From positions 1 to 56,810 of the forward strand of contig MLDA01000023.1 of NCBI GenBank assembly GCA_023896275.1: 56,810 nucleotides of DNA, in the 5' to 3' direction. Origin of the DNA: Kocuria rosea subsp. polaris. GTDB taxonomy: Bacteria; Actinomycetota; Actinomycetes; Actinomycetales; Micrococcaceae. Shown here in pieces: positions 1 to 8,163 of this stretch. A program made the position numbers and the translations under genes. The notes beneath the pieces are model-generated. The model was given only the letters and a program-made list of their open reading frames with translations. It searched no databases and was not told the DNA's origin. Each line of letters opens with the position of its first letter. Within the stretch, counting starts at the first letter, position 1.

Positions 1-1
1 G

Positions 2-205
2 CAGGGTGGGATCACTGCGGTCATTGTCACCGATCTCGCCCGCCTCGGTACCCGGTTTACCGACCACATCGCTATCGTGCAGCAGCTCCACGACGCCGGG
101 GTGGACACCTGCGTCGTGAAAGAGAAGGTCATCAACACGCAAGGTGCGCTCCTCGCCGGAGCCAGGCAGGCGTACATTGAGGCTGACGTTCGACTCGCCG
201 ACTAG
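2..205 (+). CDS. Serine recombinase-like fragment (5' end outside window)
   Basis: An open frame enters from the left edge and stops at 203-205, giving 67 residues. The stretch TDLARLGTRFTDHIAIV followed by QQLHDAGVD resembles the part of resolvase/invertase catalytic domains that carries the xDRLxR motif and the helix after it. The catalytic serine would lie upstream, outside the window. The frame stops straight after the catalytic-domain region, with no helix-turn-helix or long recombinase tail, so the gene looks truncated or is a catalytic-only relic. It precedes the ABC-3C operon on the same strand. The family call rests on pattern alone. Confidence 0.4.
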   Translation, partial: QGGITAVIVTDLARLGTRFTDHIAIVQQLHDAGVDTCVVKEKVINTQGALLAGARQAYIEADVRLAD

Positions 206-354
206 TCGCTCAGGACCGACGGCCCCGACGACTGAGTCGGGCTCACTCGCTACACCGGCCTCGCTCCCAATTTTCGGGAGCCGGCCTCAACTATCGGCAG
301 CGTCAGTCGATTACGCGTTGGCGCCTGCCTGACGAGCCTGCGACCTTTGGGCCC

Positions 355-369
355 GAACCTTCCAGGTTC
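355..369. promoter_or_regulatory. Palindrome upstream of the ABC-3C operon
   Basis: GAACCT-TCC-AGGTTC is a perfect inverted repeat with a 3-base centre, 89 bases before the GTG of the nuclease gene and in the only intergenic space ahead of the operon. Its size and symmetry suit a dimeric repressor or other regulator, but none is encoded nearby. The rest of 206-457 holds no convincing gene. Confidence 0.3.
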
Positions 370-457
370 CTCACGACCCACTGGCTGACGATCGCAATGC
401 GGAGCAGCGCTGTCTCATAGGATTAGCGGTGACGACGCTCGAACGAGGAGGTGCCGC

Positions 458-1570
458 GTGTCCCCAGCGACCCAGCCGCATGCAAGCGGTGGTACCCCTG
501 AACTCATCGACTTTCCTGTCCCCGTCGTGTCGGTCTCCCCAGCCTCGACGCTCCCTGGAGCGCCAGTGCCTCCGGCCCACCGCATCTACTTCTATTCGCC
601 AGATGAGTGGGAAGTTTTTATCACCGAGTGGGCAACCGGAGTTTCCGTTTCGTATCGACAGATCAAGCAGCTCGGAGGCTCCGGAGATCGGGGCGTCGAT
701 GTCGCAGCCTTCAAAACCGACCGTGGTCTTGAAGACGAATGGGACTGCTTTCAGGCCAAGCATTACGGCGGATCACTCGCTGTCTCGGACGCATTCCCCG
801 AAATGCTGAAAATCTTCCACGGCGTGGTGGATTCTTTCTATTGTCTTCCGGATCGATACGTGTTCGTCGCACCGCGGGGGTGCGGTCCGACGCTCAACCG
901 TCTGCTGAGTAAGCCTACGGAACTCCGGAAGAAGTTCCTCGAACTACTCGACGCACGAGGCGCCGCTACGCGGCAGTACGACGAACAAGCGCTGAAATCC
1001 GTTCGCGAACTTGCCGAATCCACTGACTTCTCGATCTTCCAGTCGCTTGAACTCAACGAGATGCTCGAAATACACCGCAAGACTCCGTACTACGTCGCGA
1101 GATTTGGCACTGCGCTCCCTGCTCGGCCTCCCGTCAAGCAGGCCCCGGAGGTTCCTTTGCCAGTCGAAGCGACCTACGTCATGAAGCTCGTGGACGTCTA
1201 TCACGAGCAGGACCCCACGTCCTGCTCTGATGTCGACTCGGTTGCTGCGCACGCCAAGCATGGCCCGCACCTCCAGAGGCAACGAGAGGCCTTCTACTCG
1301 GCCGAGGCTCTTCGCCTGTACGCGAGGGACTCGGTTCCCGATGGTACGTATGAGCTACTCCAAGACGACGTTTATACCGGCGTAATCGATACCGCAGAAG
1401 CGAACCACTCTAGTGGCCTCGACCGACTCCGGGCTGTGCTGACGCAGTCCGGCCAACTCGACCTTGTTGCCCACACGCTTATCTCGATGTCAAATCTGAA
1501 AGACCGTCAAGGTATCTGCCATCAGCTCGCCAACGCCGACAAACTGACGTGGATGGACACCAATGAGTAA
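458..1570 (+). CDS. ABC-3C system effector: Mrr-like nuclease domain plus ABC-3C C-terminal domain
   Basis: A 370-residue protein, probably the effector of an ABC-three-component conflict system. The N-terminal half carries a PD-(D/E)xK nuclease pattern of the Mrr type: GGSGDRGVDVAAF at 73-85 (D81 as metal ligand), then FQAKHY at 98-103 (Q99, K101 as the QxK motif), with E57 in the preceding helix. The C-terminal ~140 residues match the ABC-3C C-terminal domain, with LQRQREAFYSAEALRLYARD and the closing GICHQLAN...LTWM. The GTG start is chosen because GAGGAG (445-450) lies 7 bases upstream. The stop overlaps the next gene by 8 bases. Predicted role: DNA cleavage when licensed by the partner ATPase. 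Domain logic follows the published computational classification of ABC-3C systems; activity here is inferred. Confidence 0.75.
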   Translation: MSPATQPHASGGTPELIDFPVPVVSVSPASTLPGAPVPPAHRIYFYSPDEWEVFITEWATGVSVSYRQIKQLGGSGDRGVDVAAFKTDRGLEDEWDCFQAKHYGGSLAVSDAFPEMLKIFHGVVDSFYCLPDRYVFVAPRGCGPTLNRLLSKPTELRKKFLELLDARGAATRQYDEQALKSVRELAESTDFSIFQSLELNEMLEIHRKTPYYVARFGTALPARPPVKQAPEVPLPVEATYVMKLVDVYHEQDPTSCSDVDSVAAHAKHGPHLQRQREAFYSAEALRLYARDSVPDGTYELLQDDVYTGVIDTAEANHSSGLDRLRAVLTQSGQLDLVAHTLISMSNLKDRQGICHQLANADKLTWMDTNE

Positions 1571-2042
1571 CCCCCTCAACAGCCCCCTCGAAGTGGGGAT
1601 GCGTGTCCTGATGATCCTCGTGGAAGCCTTCCCCGCTCATCTCGATACCAACCGCCTTGTGCTCCTCGACCACGGCTTACTGCACAGCGCAGACCTCAAC
1701 GGCCCCAAGAGCCTCCATCCTCCGATACCGGTACGAGTAGGCGAACTTGGGGTGAAACGACAGCACATCGAAGACGGCCTCCACGTCATGATCCGAGCTG
1801 GCCTCGCCGAAATGTCAGCTGAGGACAGTGGCATCGAATTTTGGGCCACCGAGAGCTCTGAGAGCTTCCTGAAGCTCCTTGAGAGTGACTACGCGCAGGC
1901 CTTGCATGACCGTGCGCACTGGGTTGTTGGAGAACTCGGCGCCGTCGATGACGCGCGCCTGAGAGAGCGCATGAGGGAGGTTTCTTCGCACTGGTCTGAA
2001 GAGTTCGAGTTCATGCAAAACGAAAGCGGGAATGATATTTAA
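1563..2042 (+). CDS. ABC-3C system middle component (MC2-like)
   Basis: A small 159-residue protein between nuclease and ATPase. The segments LDHGLLHSAD and GPKSLHPP, followed by a stretch that looks like a winged helix ending in a GL-xx-M-x-RAGL turn, fit the middle-component family that accompanies ABC-3C ATPases. These proteins are thought to bridge effector and ATPase. The ATG lies inside the end of the upstream gene and the stop shares bases with the next start (TAATG), so the three genes are translationally coupled. No catalytic residues are evident. Confidence 0.7.
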   Translation: MSNPLNSPLEVGMRVLMILVEAFPAHLDTNRLVLLDHGLLHSADLNGPKSLHPPIPVRVGELGVKRQHIEDGLHVMIRAGLAEMSAEDSGIEFWATESSESFLKLLESDYAQALHDRAHWVVGELGAVDDARLRERMREVSSHWSEEFEFMQNESGNDI

Positions 2043-3916
2043 TGGGACGACTCAGGCTTTCGCACCTGACATTCACTGGCACGAACGCCGCCCCGGCCTC
2101 GGTCGACTTCAGCCAACACGTCACCGTCATTCACGGCCCCTCGGACACAGGCAAGTCGTTCATCGTCGATGCGATCGACTTCGTCCTCGGCGCCAAGCAA
2201 CTCAAGGAGATCCCGGAGCGGGAAGGGTACAGTCGTGTCCTGCTCGGCCTAGAACTTTCCACCGGCGAACGCCTCACGCTTGCACGCGCGGTGGACGGTG
2301 GCGCTATCTCCCTCTACCGCTCCGACGTCCGCGTCGAGCCCCTGGCCCCTGCGGACGAGACACTCGCCGCGAAGCATAGTGCAGTGAACACTAAGAACAT
2401 CTCTAGGTTCCTCCTTGACCAAGTCGCCCTCGACGAGAAGCAGGTGCGGAAGAACGCACGGAACGAGACACACATGCTCAGCTTCCGCGACTTGGCTCGT
2501 CTGTGTCTCATCGGCGAGACCGAGATGCAAGCCGAAGAAGCCCCCGGCCGCAGCGGCAACCACGTCAATAAGACGAAAGAAGTCTCGACCCTCAAGCTCC
2601 TTCTTACGGGCGAAGACGACTCTGCGTTGACCGCGGTTCCCTCGGCACAAGAGCAGAAGCGATTGCGCGGTGCTCGGCAGGAAGTTGTCGAGAGGATGCT
2701 CAGTCAACTTGAGTCGCAGCTCCAAGACGTTGCTGAGCCTAGAGAACTCAAGACGCAACTTGGCAAGTTGAACACCACGATCGACACGCACAGCACAACG
2801 ATCGGGAGCCTCACCGAAGAGCGCGGTCAACTCCTCGTGGCGCACAACAAAATTCAATCTGTGGACGTCGCCCAGCGTTCGGAATATTCAGACGCGGCGG
2901 CGCTCCGCCAGCGGTTCACTCTCTTGCAAAAGCAGTATGAGAGCGATCTGGCACGCCTTGAAATGATCGCAGAGGCCGGAAACCTTCTCGGGTATTTCCG
3001 GCGCGGGACCTGTGTCTTTTGCGGTGCCGATCCGTCAAGTCAGCATCTCAATCTGGATTGTGAGGGAGATGCGACCAGCTTTGGTGTCTCCGTCGACTCC
3101 GAGACTCGGAAGACCCAAGGCCTTCTGGATGACCTGCGTGTGACGATCGAGAGTCTGGATGCGCGAACCGAGGTCCTTCGCACGTCGATCAAGGCGACGC
3201 GTCAAGATGCCTCATCGTTGCAGAAGCGGATCGAGAAGCTCGACGCGAGGATGAGCCCAGAGAAGGGGAACCTCCGTGATCTTCTTGCCAAGCGCAGCGA
3301 GATCGAGAAACACTTGGGCCTCTATGAGCAAGTCAGAACTTTCGAAGACATGATTCGACGGATCGGTGACGAGACCGAAGCGGAGGTGGCGACAGCGGTT
3401 GCAGGGCTCAGCCTCACTGCGGTGCGGGAGTTCTCAGCCGAGATTGCGCAGCGTCTCGCCGAGTGGGGCTACCCGTCCCCAACCTCAGTTCGTTACGACC
3501 GAAATGAACTCGACATCATCGCCGGCGACCAAAGGCGGTCGGCACACGGCAAGGGGGTACGCGCGGTTCTTCACGCCGCCTTCACGCTCGCTCTCGCCCA
3601 GTATTGTTTTGACCGGGAACTGCCTCACCCTGGATTCGTTGTGCTCGATTCGCCCCTCGTCACCTACCGGCCACCGGATCAGTCCACAGAGGCCGACGAC
3701 GAGCCACCGGAAGGCGTCGTACGGGCCTTCTACCGTGACATCCAGGCCAATTTTGACGGCCAGATCATCGTCATGGAGAACACCGATCCGCTGGACCCGC
3801 TCGGTGACGACGCGCGCGACATCCGCTTCACGAAGCACATCGACGTGGGACGGTACGGCTTCCTACCTGTCGTCGATGGCGAGGAGGCCGCCGACACCCT
3901 AGCGAACGACGGCTGA
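2042..3916 (+). CDS. ABC-3C system ATPase, SMC/Rad50-like with zinc-hook motif
   Basis: A 624-residue AAA/ABC ATPase. Walker A is GPSDTGKS at 32-39. Two heptad-rich coiled-coil stretches (about 205-285 and 365-430) surround a CVFC motif at 324-327, as in a Rad50-type zinc hook. A signature-like SAHGKGVRA begins near 500, and Walker B FVVLDSP has its aspartate at 536. It lacks transmembrane segments. It is the last gene of the coupled operon and would sense or load on invading DNA or nucleoprotein and control the nuclease. The codon use and GC of all three genes are lower than in the metabolic genes to the right, consistent with transfer. The family is firm; the trigger is unknown. Confidence 0.78.
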   Translation: MGRLRLSHLTFTGTNAAPASVDFSQHVTVIHGPSDTGKSFIVDAIDFVLGAKQLKEIPEREGYSRVLLGLELSTGERLTLARAVDGGAISLYRSDVRVEPLAPADETLAAKHSAVNTKNISRFLLDQVALDEKQVRKNARNETHMLSFRDLARLCLIGETEMQAEEAPGRSGNHVNKTKEVSTLKLLLTGEDDSALTAVPSAQEQKRLRGARQEVVERMLSQLESQLQDVAEPRELKTQLGKLNTTIDTHSTTIGSLTEERGQLLVAHNKIQSVDVAQRSEYSDAAALRQRFTLLQKQYESDLARLEMIAEAGNLLGYFRRGTCVFCGADPSSQHLNLDCEGDATSFGVSVDSETRKTQGLLDDLRVTIESLDARTEVLRTSIKATRQDASSLQKRIEKLDARMSPEKGNLRDLLAKRSEIEKHLGLYEQVRTFEDMIRRIGDETEAEVATAVAGLSLTAVREFSAEIAQRLAEWGYPSPTSVRYDRNELDIIAGDQRRSAHGKGVRAVLHAAFTLALAQYCFDRELPHPGFVVLDSPLVTYRPPDQSTEADDEPPEGVVRAFYRDIQANFDGQIIVMENTDPLDPLGDDARDIRFTKHIDVGRYGFLPVVDGEEAADTLANDG

Positions 3917-3977
3917 CCGGCAGCAACGAGGAGGCCCGCTCTACCTAGCTTTGGCGGCCGTGGGGACCACGTAGTGC

Positions 3978-4340
3978 TATCCCTGCGCGGGACACGTACA
4001 CCGAACCGAGCGAGGATTGAACCTGAGCCTGTCGCTGACCTTCGCTAAAGACTCGCCTTGCACGTAGGGCAGGCACATCTCGCGTAGCTGCTCAGATGGC
4101 GTCTTCTCACCATTGAGCCGTACCCCTCGCTTACGCAACCGATAAGCGAGGCGCTGACGGCTCCCTCCAGGTGGTTCGCAAAACCTCGCTCTCCCTTGTA
4201 TCGGCGCTCCGCCTCTAGCAACATCGCCGCAGTCAACCGCGGAACCGGACGCGGCAACGCTCGCGCCGAGCTGGGCGCTATCGCCGCTGCCCTGCGGCGT
4301 CGACGGATCGCAAGATGCAATGAGGCCACCAAAAGTAGGG
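3978..4340 (-). pseudogene. Frameshifted helix-turn-helix protein (recombinase-associated type)
   Basis: On the minus strand one frame reads VPRLTAAMLLEAERRYKGE and ends near ASLI. A second frame picks up at RLAYRLRKRGVRLNGEKTP and continues through SLAKVSDRLRFNPRSVR. Together they give the two-helix-turn-helix layout (PRLT..., RYxxG, then GxSLxxVxxxLxxxxxSVR) common in small proteins next to actinobacterial serine recombinases. The junction at about 4150-4165 requires a frameshift and the N-terminus has no clear start. It lies just downstream of the ABC-3C operon, in a 690-base stretch without an intact gene. Confidence 0.5.
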
Positions 4341-4450
4341 GGCATGGTTCAAGCACTGTCGCGCTACTTCCACACTCCGGCTCCGGCGGCGGGCTCAGCG
4401 TCCGCGGGCGGCGTCACGCTCGGGGGGGGATCCGGCCAAACCTCGTTGGA

Positions 4451-4465
4451 TGAGAATCATTGTTA
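4451..4465. promoter_or_regulatory. Zur-like operator upstream of BASS transporter gene
   Basis: TGAGAATCATTGTTA fits the imperfect 15-base palindrome TGAnAATnATTnTCA typical of Fur-superfamily (Zur) sites. It is the weakest of three such sites in this block (the others are near 5656 and 8816) and lies about 145 bases before the first BASS transporter gene. Metal control is inferred from its similarity to the other two boxes. Confidence 0.45.
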
Positions 4466-4609
4466 GTAGTCTTCCCTGGGGAGGGGAGACGGCTGGGTCG
4501 CGGAGCGGTGTGGTTCAGGGGGGTTCCACCTTTTTAGTCGCAGGAGCTCTCGGACCATCGACGCCGCATCGTCGGGCCTCCTCCGCTGCGGCCCCGCTAG
4601 ACTCGCCGC

Positions 4610-5617
4610 GTGAACCGATCCAGCCGCGCAGCACGCCTCGTCGCCGCCATGGAGCGCCACCAAGTCGGCCTCTACCTGGCGGCCATCGGGCTCGGTGCGC
4701 TCGGCGGCCTCGGCTTCCCCGCGCTCGCCGGGCCGGCGGCCGCGCTCATCAACCCCGCGCTCGGCCTGCTGCTGTACGCGACGTTCCTGTCCATTCCCGT
4801 CGCCCACCTCGCCCGCGCCGTGCGCGACTGGCGGTTCCTGATCGCCATCCTCGCCCTGAACTTCGCGGTCGTCCCGCCTCTGGTCTTCGCCCTGTCTCGT
4901 TTCGTCGCCGACGACACCGCGCTCACCCTCGGCGTCCTCTTCGTGCTGCTGACCCCGTGCGTTGACTACGTCATCGTCTTCACGGGTCTCGCCGGCGGCG
5001 CGAAGGATCGCCTGCTCGCCGCCGCGCCCATCCTGCTACTCGCACAGCTGGCCGCGCTGCCCGGCCTGCTGTGGCTCATGGCCGGGCACGACGTCGTCGC
5101 GCACCTCGATCTCGCGCCTTTCGTCGACGCCCTGCTCTACCTGATCCTGCTGCCGCTGGTGGCCGCCGTCGTCACGCAGCTGCTCGCCGAGCGCGGCGGG
5201 GCGCGGGTCCGGCGTGCCGCCGGGCGGGGTGCGAGAACGATGCTCGCGGCCATGGTTCCGCTCATGATGATCACGCTCGCCGTGGTGGTCGCCTCGCAGA
5301 TCCACGGCGTGAGCCTCGAGCTGGCCCGTCTCGGTCGGCTCGTCCCGCTCTACGTTGCGTTCGGGGCGCTGATGGTCGCGGCCGGCTGGCTGCTCGGGCG
5401 CGCGCCCGGGTGGTTCGGCCGGACCGTCTTCGACGTCGCCGCCCGCCGGGCGATCGTCTTCAGCGGGGCGACTCGCAACTCCCTTGTCGTGCTGCCGCTC
5501 GTCCTCGCCCTGCCGGCGGCGTACGACCTGGCGCCGCTCGCCGTGGTCACCCAGACGCTGGTCGAGCTGGTGCTCATGGTGGTCCTCGTGAGGTGGGTGC
5601 CCCGCTTGGTCCGCTGA
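4610..5617 (+). CDS. BASS-family (bile acid:Na+ symporter / arsenic-resistance-like) transporter 1
   Basis: A 335-residue polytopic membrane protein with about ten hydrophobic segments. It shows the BASS/ACR3-like features LLTPCVDYVIVFTGLAGG in the middle and FSGATRNSLVVLPLVLALP near the C-terminus, the crossover and ion-site regions of this fold. Start: GTG at 4610 sits 6 bases after a possible -10 (TAGACT, 4598-4603), suggesting a leaderless transcript; an internal ATG at 4649 is the alternative. A Zur-like box lies upstream and a second BASS gene follows the next gene. The database label would probably be arsenic resistance protein, but the setting argues for a metal-starvation function. 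Substrate unknown. Confidence 0.7.
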   Translation: MNRSSRAARLVAAMERHQVGLYLAAIGLGALGGLGFPALAGPAAALINPALGLLLYATFLSIPVAHLARAVRDWRFLIAILALNFAVVPPLVFALSRFVADDTALTLGVLFVLLTPCVDYVIVFTGLAGGAKDRLLAAAPILLLAQLAALPGLLWLMAGHDVVAHLDLAPFVDALLYLILLPLVAAVVTQLLAERGGARVRRAAGRGARTMLAAMVPLMMITLAVVVASQIHGVSLELARLGRLVPLYVAFGALMVAAGWLLGRAPGWFGRTVFDVAARRAIVFSGATRNSLVVLPLVLALPAAYDLAPLAVVTQTLVELVLMVVLVRWVPRLVR

Positions 5618-5646
5618 GACACAAAAGGGTACCGATGGCGTAGGCT

Positions 5647-5665
5647 ATTGAGAACGATTCTCAAT
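5647..5665. promoter_or_regulatory. Zur-like operator, perfect palindrome
   Basis: ATTGAGAACGATTCTCAAT is a perfect 19-base palindrome (8-base arms, CGA centre) containing the Zur-type core TGAGAA-n3-TTCTCA. It directly follows a possible -10 (TAGGCT, 5641-5646) and precedes the ribosome-binding site of the flavoprotein gene, where a bound repressor would block initiation of the flavoprotein-BASS-His-rich operon. Confidence 0.65.
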
Positions 5666-5694
5666 TAGCGTTCGTCGTCTGGAAAGGCACACCC

Positions 5695-6813
5695 ATGACT
5701 TCCTTCCCGCAGGCCCTCGATGCCCTCGTGATCGGCGCGGGCCCGGCCGGCATCGGCACCGGTCTCGCCCTCGACGCGGTGCAGGACCTGACCTTCGGCG
5801 TCCTCGAACGCGGCAAGGTCGGGCAGACGTTCTTGAACTGGCCGGCCGAGCAGACCTTCCTGACGCCGTCGTTCACCGGCAACGGCTTCGGCGCCACGGA
5901 CCTCAATGCGGTGCACCCGGAGACGTCCCCGGCCTACAGCCTCGGCGTCGACTACCCGAGCGGGGTGCAATACGCGAAGTACCTGCAGGGCGTCGCTCAG
6001 CACTTCCGCCTGCCCGTGCTCGGTGAGGCCGAGGTCACCGCGGTCCGGGTGGATGGGGAGGGGTTTGAGGTCGAGAGCGCCCACGGGCCGGTCCGCGCCC
6101 GGTCCCTCGTGTGGGCGGGCGGCGAGTTCGCCCACCGCAGCGAACCGCGGATCGCCCGCAGCAGCCTCGCCGAGCACTCAGCGTCGCCCGCGGCCTGGCG
6201 GCCCCGCGAGGGCCGGCTCGTGGTCATCGGCGGCTACGAGTCCGGGATCGACATCGCCTGCCATCACGTGGCGCGCGGCGCGTTCGTGACCGTCGTCGAC
6301 GGGGGCCAGCCGTGGGACGCCGGCGTCGGCTCCGACCCCTCCTTCCGCCTCGCCCCGCGCACGCGCCGCCGCCTGAAGGATGCGCTGGCCACGGGCCGGC
6401 TGACGCTCGCTCCCGCCCGGGCCGTCGGCATCAAGCCGCGCGGGGACGCGTTCGGGGTCCGGCTCGACGACGGCGGCGTGCTCACGAGCGACTCCGCGCC
6501 CATCGCCGCGACCGGCTTCGGCCACGGGCTCGGCCCGGTCGCCCACCTCTTCGACGCGCGCCCCGACGGGTGGCCCGAGCTCGACGAGGACGACCAGTCC
6601 ACCATCACGCCCGGCCTGTTCCTCTCCGGGCCCACGATTCGCCACGGCGGGCTCAAGTTCTGCTTCGTCTACAAGTTCCGGCAGCGTTTCGCGCACATCG
6701 CCCGGATCATCGGCGAGCGGGCCGGCAAGGACACGAGCGGCCTCGAGGCATGGCGCGAGGCCGGAATGCTCACCGATGACCTGTCCTGCTGCGGCGTCGA
6801 ATGCGCGTGCTGA
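5695..6813 (+). CDS. NAD(P)/FAD-dependent oxidoreductase with cysteine-rich C-terminal tail
   Basis: A 372-residue flavoprotein of the CzcO/TrxB-like monooxygenase group. The FAD-binding VIGAGPAGIG is at 12-21 and a second nucleotide-binding loop, VVIGGYESG, lies near 180. The tail ends DLSCCGVECAC (C365, C366, C370, C372), a possible soft-metal or redox site unusual for this fold. ATG at 5695 has GGAAAGG 7 bases upstream. A perfect Zur-like palindrome covers the promoter, and the next BASS gene overlaps the 3' end by 13 bases. Its substrate cannot be read from sequence. The nearest precedent is ArsO-type flavoproteins beside ACR3 pumps, but no arsenic regulator or reductase is present here. 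Confidence 0.7.
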   Translation: MTSFPQALDALVIGAGPAGIGTGLALDAVQDLTFGVLERGKVGQTFLNWPAEQTFLTPSFTGNGFGATDLNAVHPETSPAYSLGVDYPSGVQYAKYLQGVAQHFRLPVLGEAEVTAVRVDGEGFEVESAHGPVRARSLVWAGGEFAHRSEPRIARSSLAEHSASPAAWRPREGRLVVIGGYESGIDIACHHVARGAFVTVVDGGQPWDAGVGSDPSFRLAPRTRRRLKDALATGRLTLAPARAVGIKPRGDAFGVRLDDGGVLTSDSAPIAATGFGHGLGPVAHLFDARPDGWPELDEDDQSTITPGLFLSGPTIRHGGLKFCFVYKFRQRFAHIARIIGERAGKDTSGLEAWREAGMLTDDLSCCGVECAC

Positions 6814-7844
6814 CAAGACAGCGCGGCCTGCGGGCCGGGGCCATGACGGGCCTCTTCGGCGCGGCCCTCGCGATCGGCGCGCTCGCCGGTTCGCTCTGGC
6901 CCGCGGCCGGCACGGCGCTCGGGGAGCTCGTCGACCCGCTCATCGTTCTGCTCGTCGCGTGCGTGTTCTTCACGCTGCGGTTCGACGGCGTCGCGCACCT
7001 GTCCCGGGCCCCGCGGACCGTGCTGATCGTGCTCGGGGTGAACTTCGTCGCGGTCCCCGCGCTGGCCTTCGCCCTGACGGCCGTCCTCGTGCCGGACGAT
7101 GCGCTGCGGCTCGGCGTGCTGATCTACTGCCTGTTCCCGTGCACGGACTGGTTCCTCGGCTTCACCCGGCTGGCCGGCGGGGACGCGCTGATCGGTTCCG
7201 CGCTGGTACCCGTCCAGATGGTCCTGCAACTGGCGCTGTACCCGGTGTGGCTCCGGCTGTTTGCCGGCCAGGACGTCGGACCCGTTTTCGACGCGGCGGG
7301 GGAGTCGCTGCTCGTCTGGTTCGCGCTGCCCGCCGGGGCGGCGCTGGCTGCTCGCGCTCTCCTGCGCATCCTCCTGCCCGCGCCCGGCGGGGGCCGGTTG
7401 GTCGCGGCGGTGGACGCCGCGACACCGGCGGTCATCGCCGGCGTGATCCTCACTCTCTTCGCGGGTAACGTCGAGGCCGTCCTCGCCGCGCCGATGGCGT
7501 TCCTCGGGGTCCTCGGTGTCGTTGCCGCCTTCTTCGTCGCGACGTGGCTCCTCGGCGAGGGCATCGCCCGGTTGTTCCGGATGTCGCCGGCGGAGCACGC
7601 CCTCTTGGCCGTGAGCACCTCCGCGCGCAACGCTCCGCTCATGCTCGCCGTGACGGCGATCGCGATCCCCGACCGTCCGGTTGTGCACGCCGCGATCGTA
7701 CTCGGCATGCTTGTCGAGTTCCCCCACCTCACGGCACTGACGCACCTGCTGCGCCGTCGCCATGATCGCCCGATGGCACCTGGGAGTGAGAAGCAATTGC
7801 AGGAGACCGATATCTCTTGCGGCGCCCGCGCGCGTGTGTTGTGA
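6801..7844 (+). CDS. BASS-family transporter 2
   Basis: A 347-residue polytopic protein related to the transporter at 4610-5617. Matching features are LIYCLFPCTDWFLGFTRLAGG (compare LLTPCVDYVIVFTGLAGG) and a C-terminal VSTSARNAPLMLAVTAI segment in place of ATRNSLVVLPL. The N/P-containing crossover motifs differ, so the two paralogues may not carry the same substrate. The ATG overlaps the flavoprotein end by 13 bases, implying coupling; a later ATG at 6843 is possible. It is co-transcribed with the His-rich peptide 37 bases downstream and ends at the same terminator. Confidence 0.7.
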   Translation: MRVLTRQRGLRAGAMTGLFGAALAIGALAGSLWPAAGTALGELVDPLIVLLVACVFFTLRFDGVAHLSRAPRTVLIVLGVNFVAVPALAFALTAVLVPDDALRLGVLIYCLFPCTDWFLGFTRLAGGDALIGSALVPVQMVLQLALYPVWLRLFAGQDVGPVFDAAGESLLVWFALPAGAALAARALLRILLPAPGGGRLVAAVDAATPAVIAGVILTLFAGNVEAVLAAPMAFLGVLGVVAAFFVATWLLGEGIARLFRMSPAEHALLAVSTSARNAPLMLAVTAIAIPDRPVVHAAIVLGMLVEFPHLTALTHLLRRRHDRPMAPGSEKQLQETDISCGARARVL

Positions 7845-7881
7845 TCACCTCGTCCGGGAGATCGAGAGAAGGAGCGAGACG

Positions 7882-8037
7882 ATGAGCACCGAGCACGCGC
7901 AGGCCGAGCACACGACCGCAGACCACACCCACGGGGAGAACTGCGGGCACGAGGCGGTCCCGCACGAGGACCACGTCGACTACGTGCACGACGGCCACAA
8001 ACACGCCCAGCACGGAGACCACTACGACGAGCACTGA
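7882..8037 (+). CDS. Small His-rich metal-binding protein
   Basis: A 51-residue acidic peptide with 13 histidines and one cysteine, arranged around HTHGENCGHEAVPHEDHVDY and a second HDGHKHAQHGDHYDEH block. This conserved small-protein pattern occurs in zinc-related loci and would suit a cytoplasmic zinc buffer or chaperone; it has no signal peptide or membrane segment. ATG is preceded by GAAGGAG with good spacing. It is the last gene of the Zur-boxed operon and is followed by a strong terminator. Confidence 0.8.
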   Translation: MSTEHAQAEHTTADHTHGENCGHEAVPHEDHVDYVHDGHKHAQHGDHYDEH

Positions 8038-8050
8038 TCGTCAGGTCAGG

Positions 8051-8087
8051 CGGCGGGGCACCGGGAACACGGTGCCCCGCCGTTTTG
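8051..8087 (+). terminator. Intrinsic terminator of the flavoprotein/BASS/His-rich operon
   Basis: CGGCGGGGCACCG (8051-8063) pairs perfectly with CGGTGCCCCGCCG (8070-8082) over a GGAACA loop and is followed by TTTT. It starts 14 bases after the His-rich gene stop. Confidence 0.85.
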
Positions 8088-8163
8088 GCGTCCGGGCCGC
8101 GTGTCTAGTGTCCGGCGGCGCCGTGCGTCGTCGTTCTGGGCGACCGGCGCGCCGGTTCATCGC

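Noticed and set aside
3959-3971. CGTGG-GGA-CCACG as terminator of the ABC-3C operon
   Set aside because: A 5-bp stem without a T tract is too weak to call.
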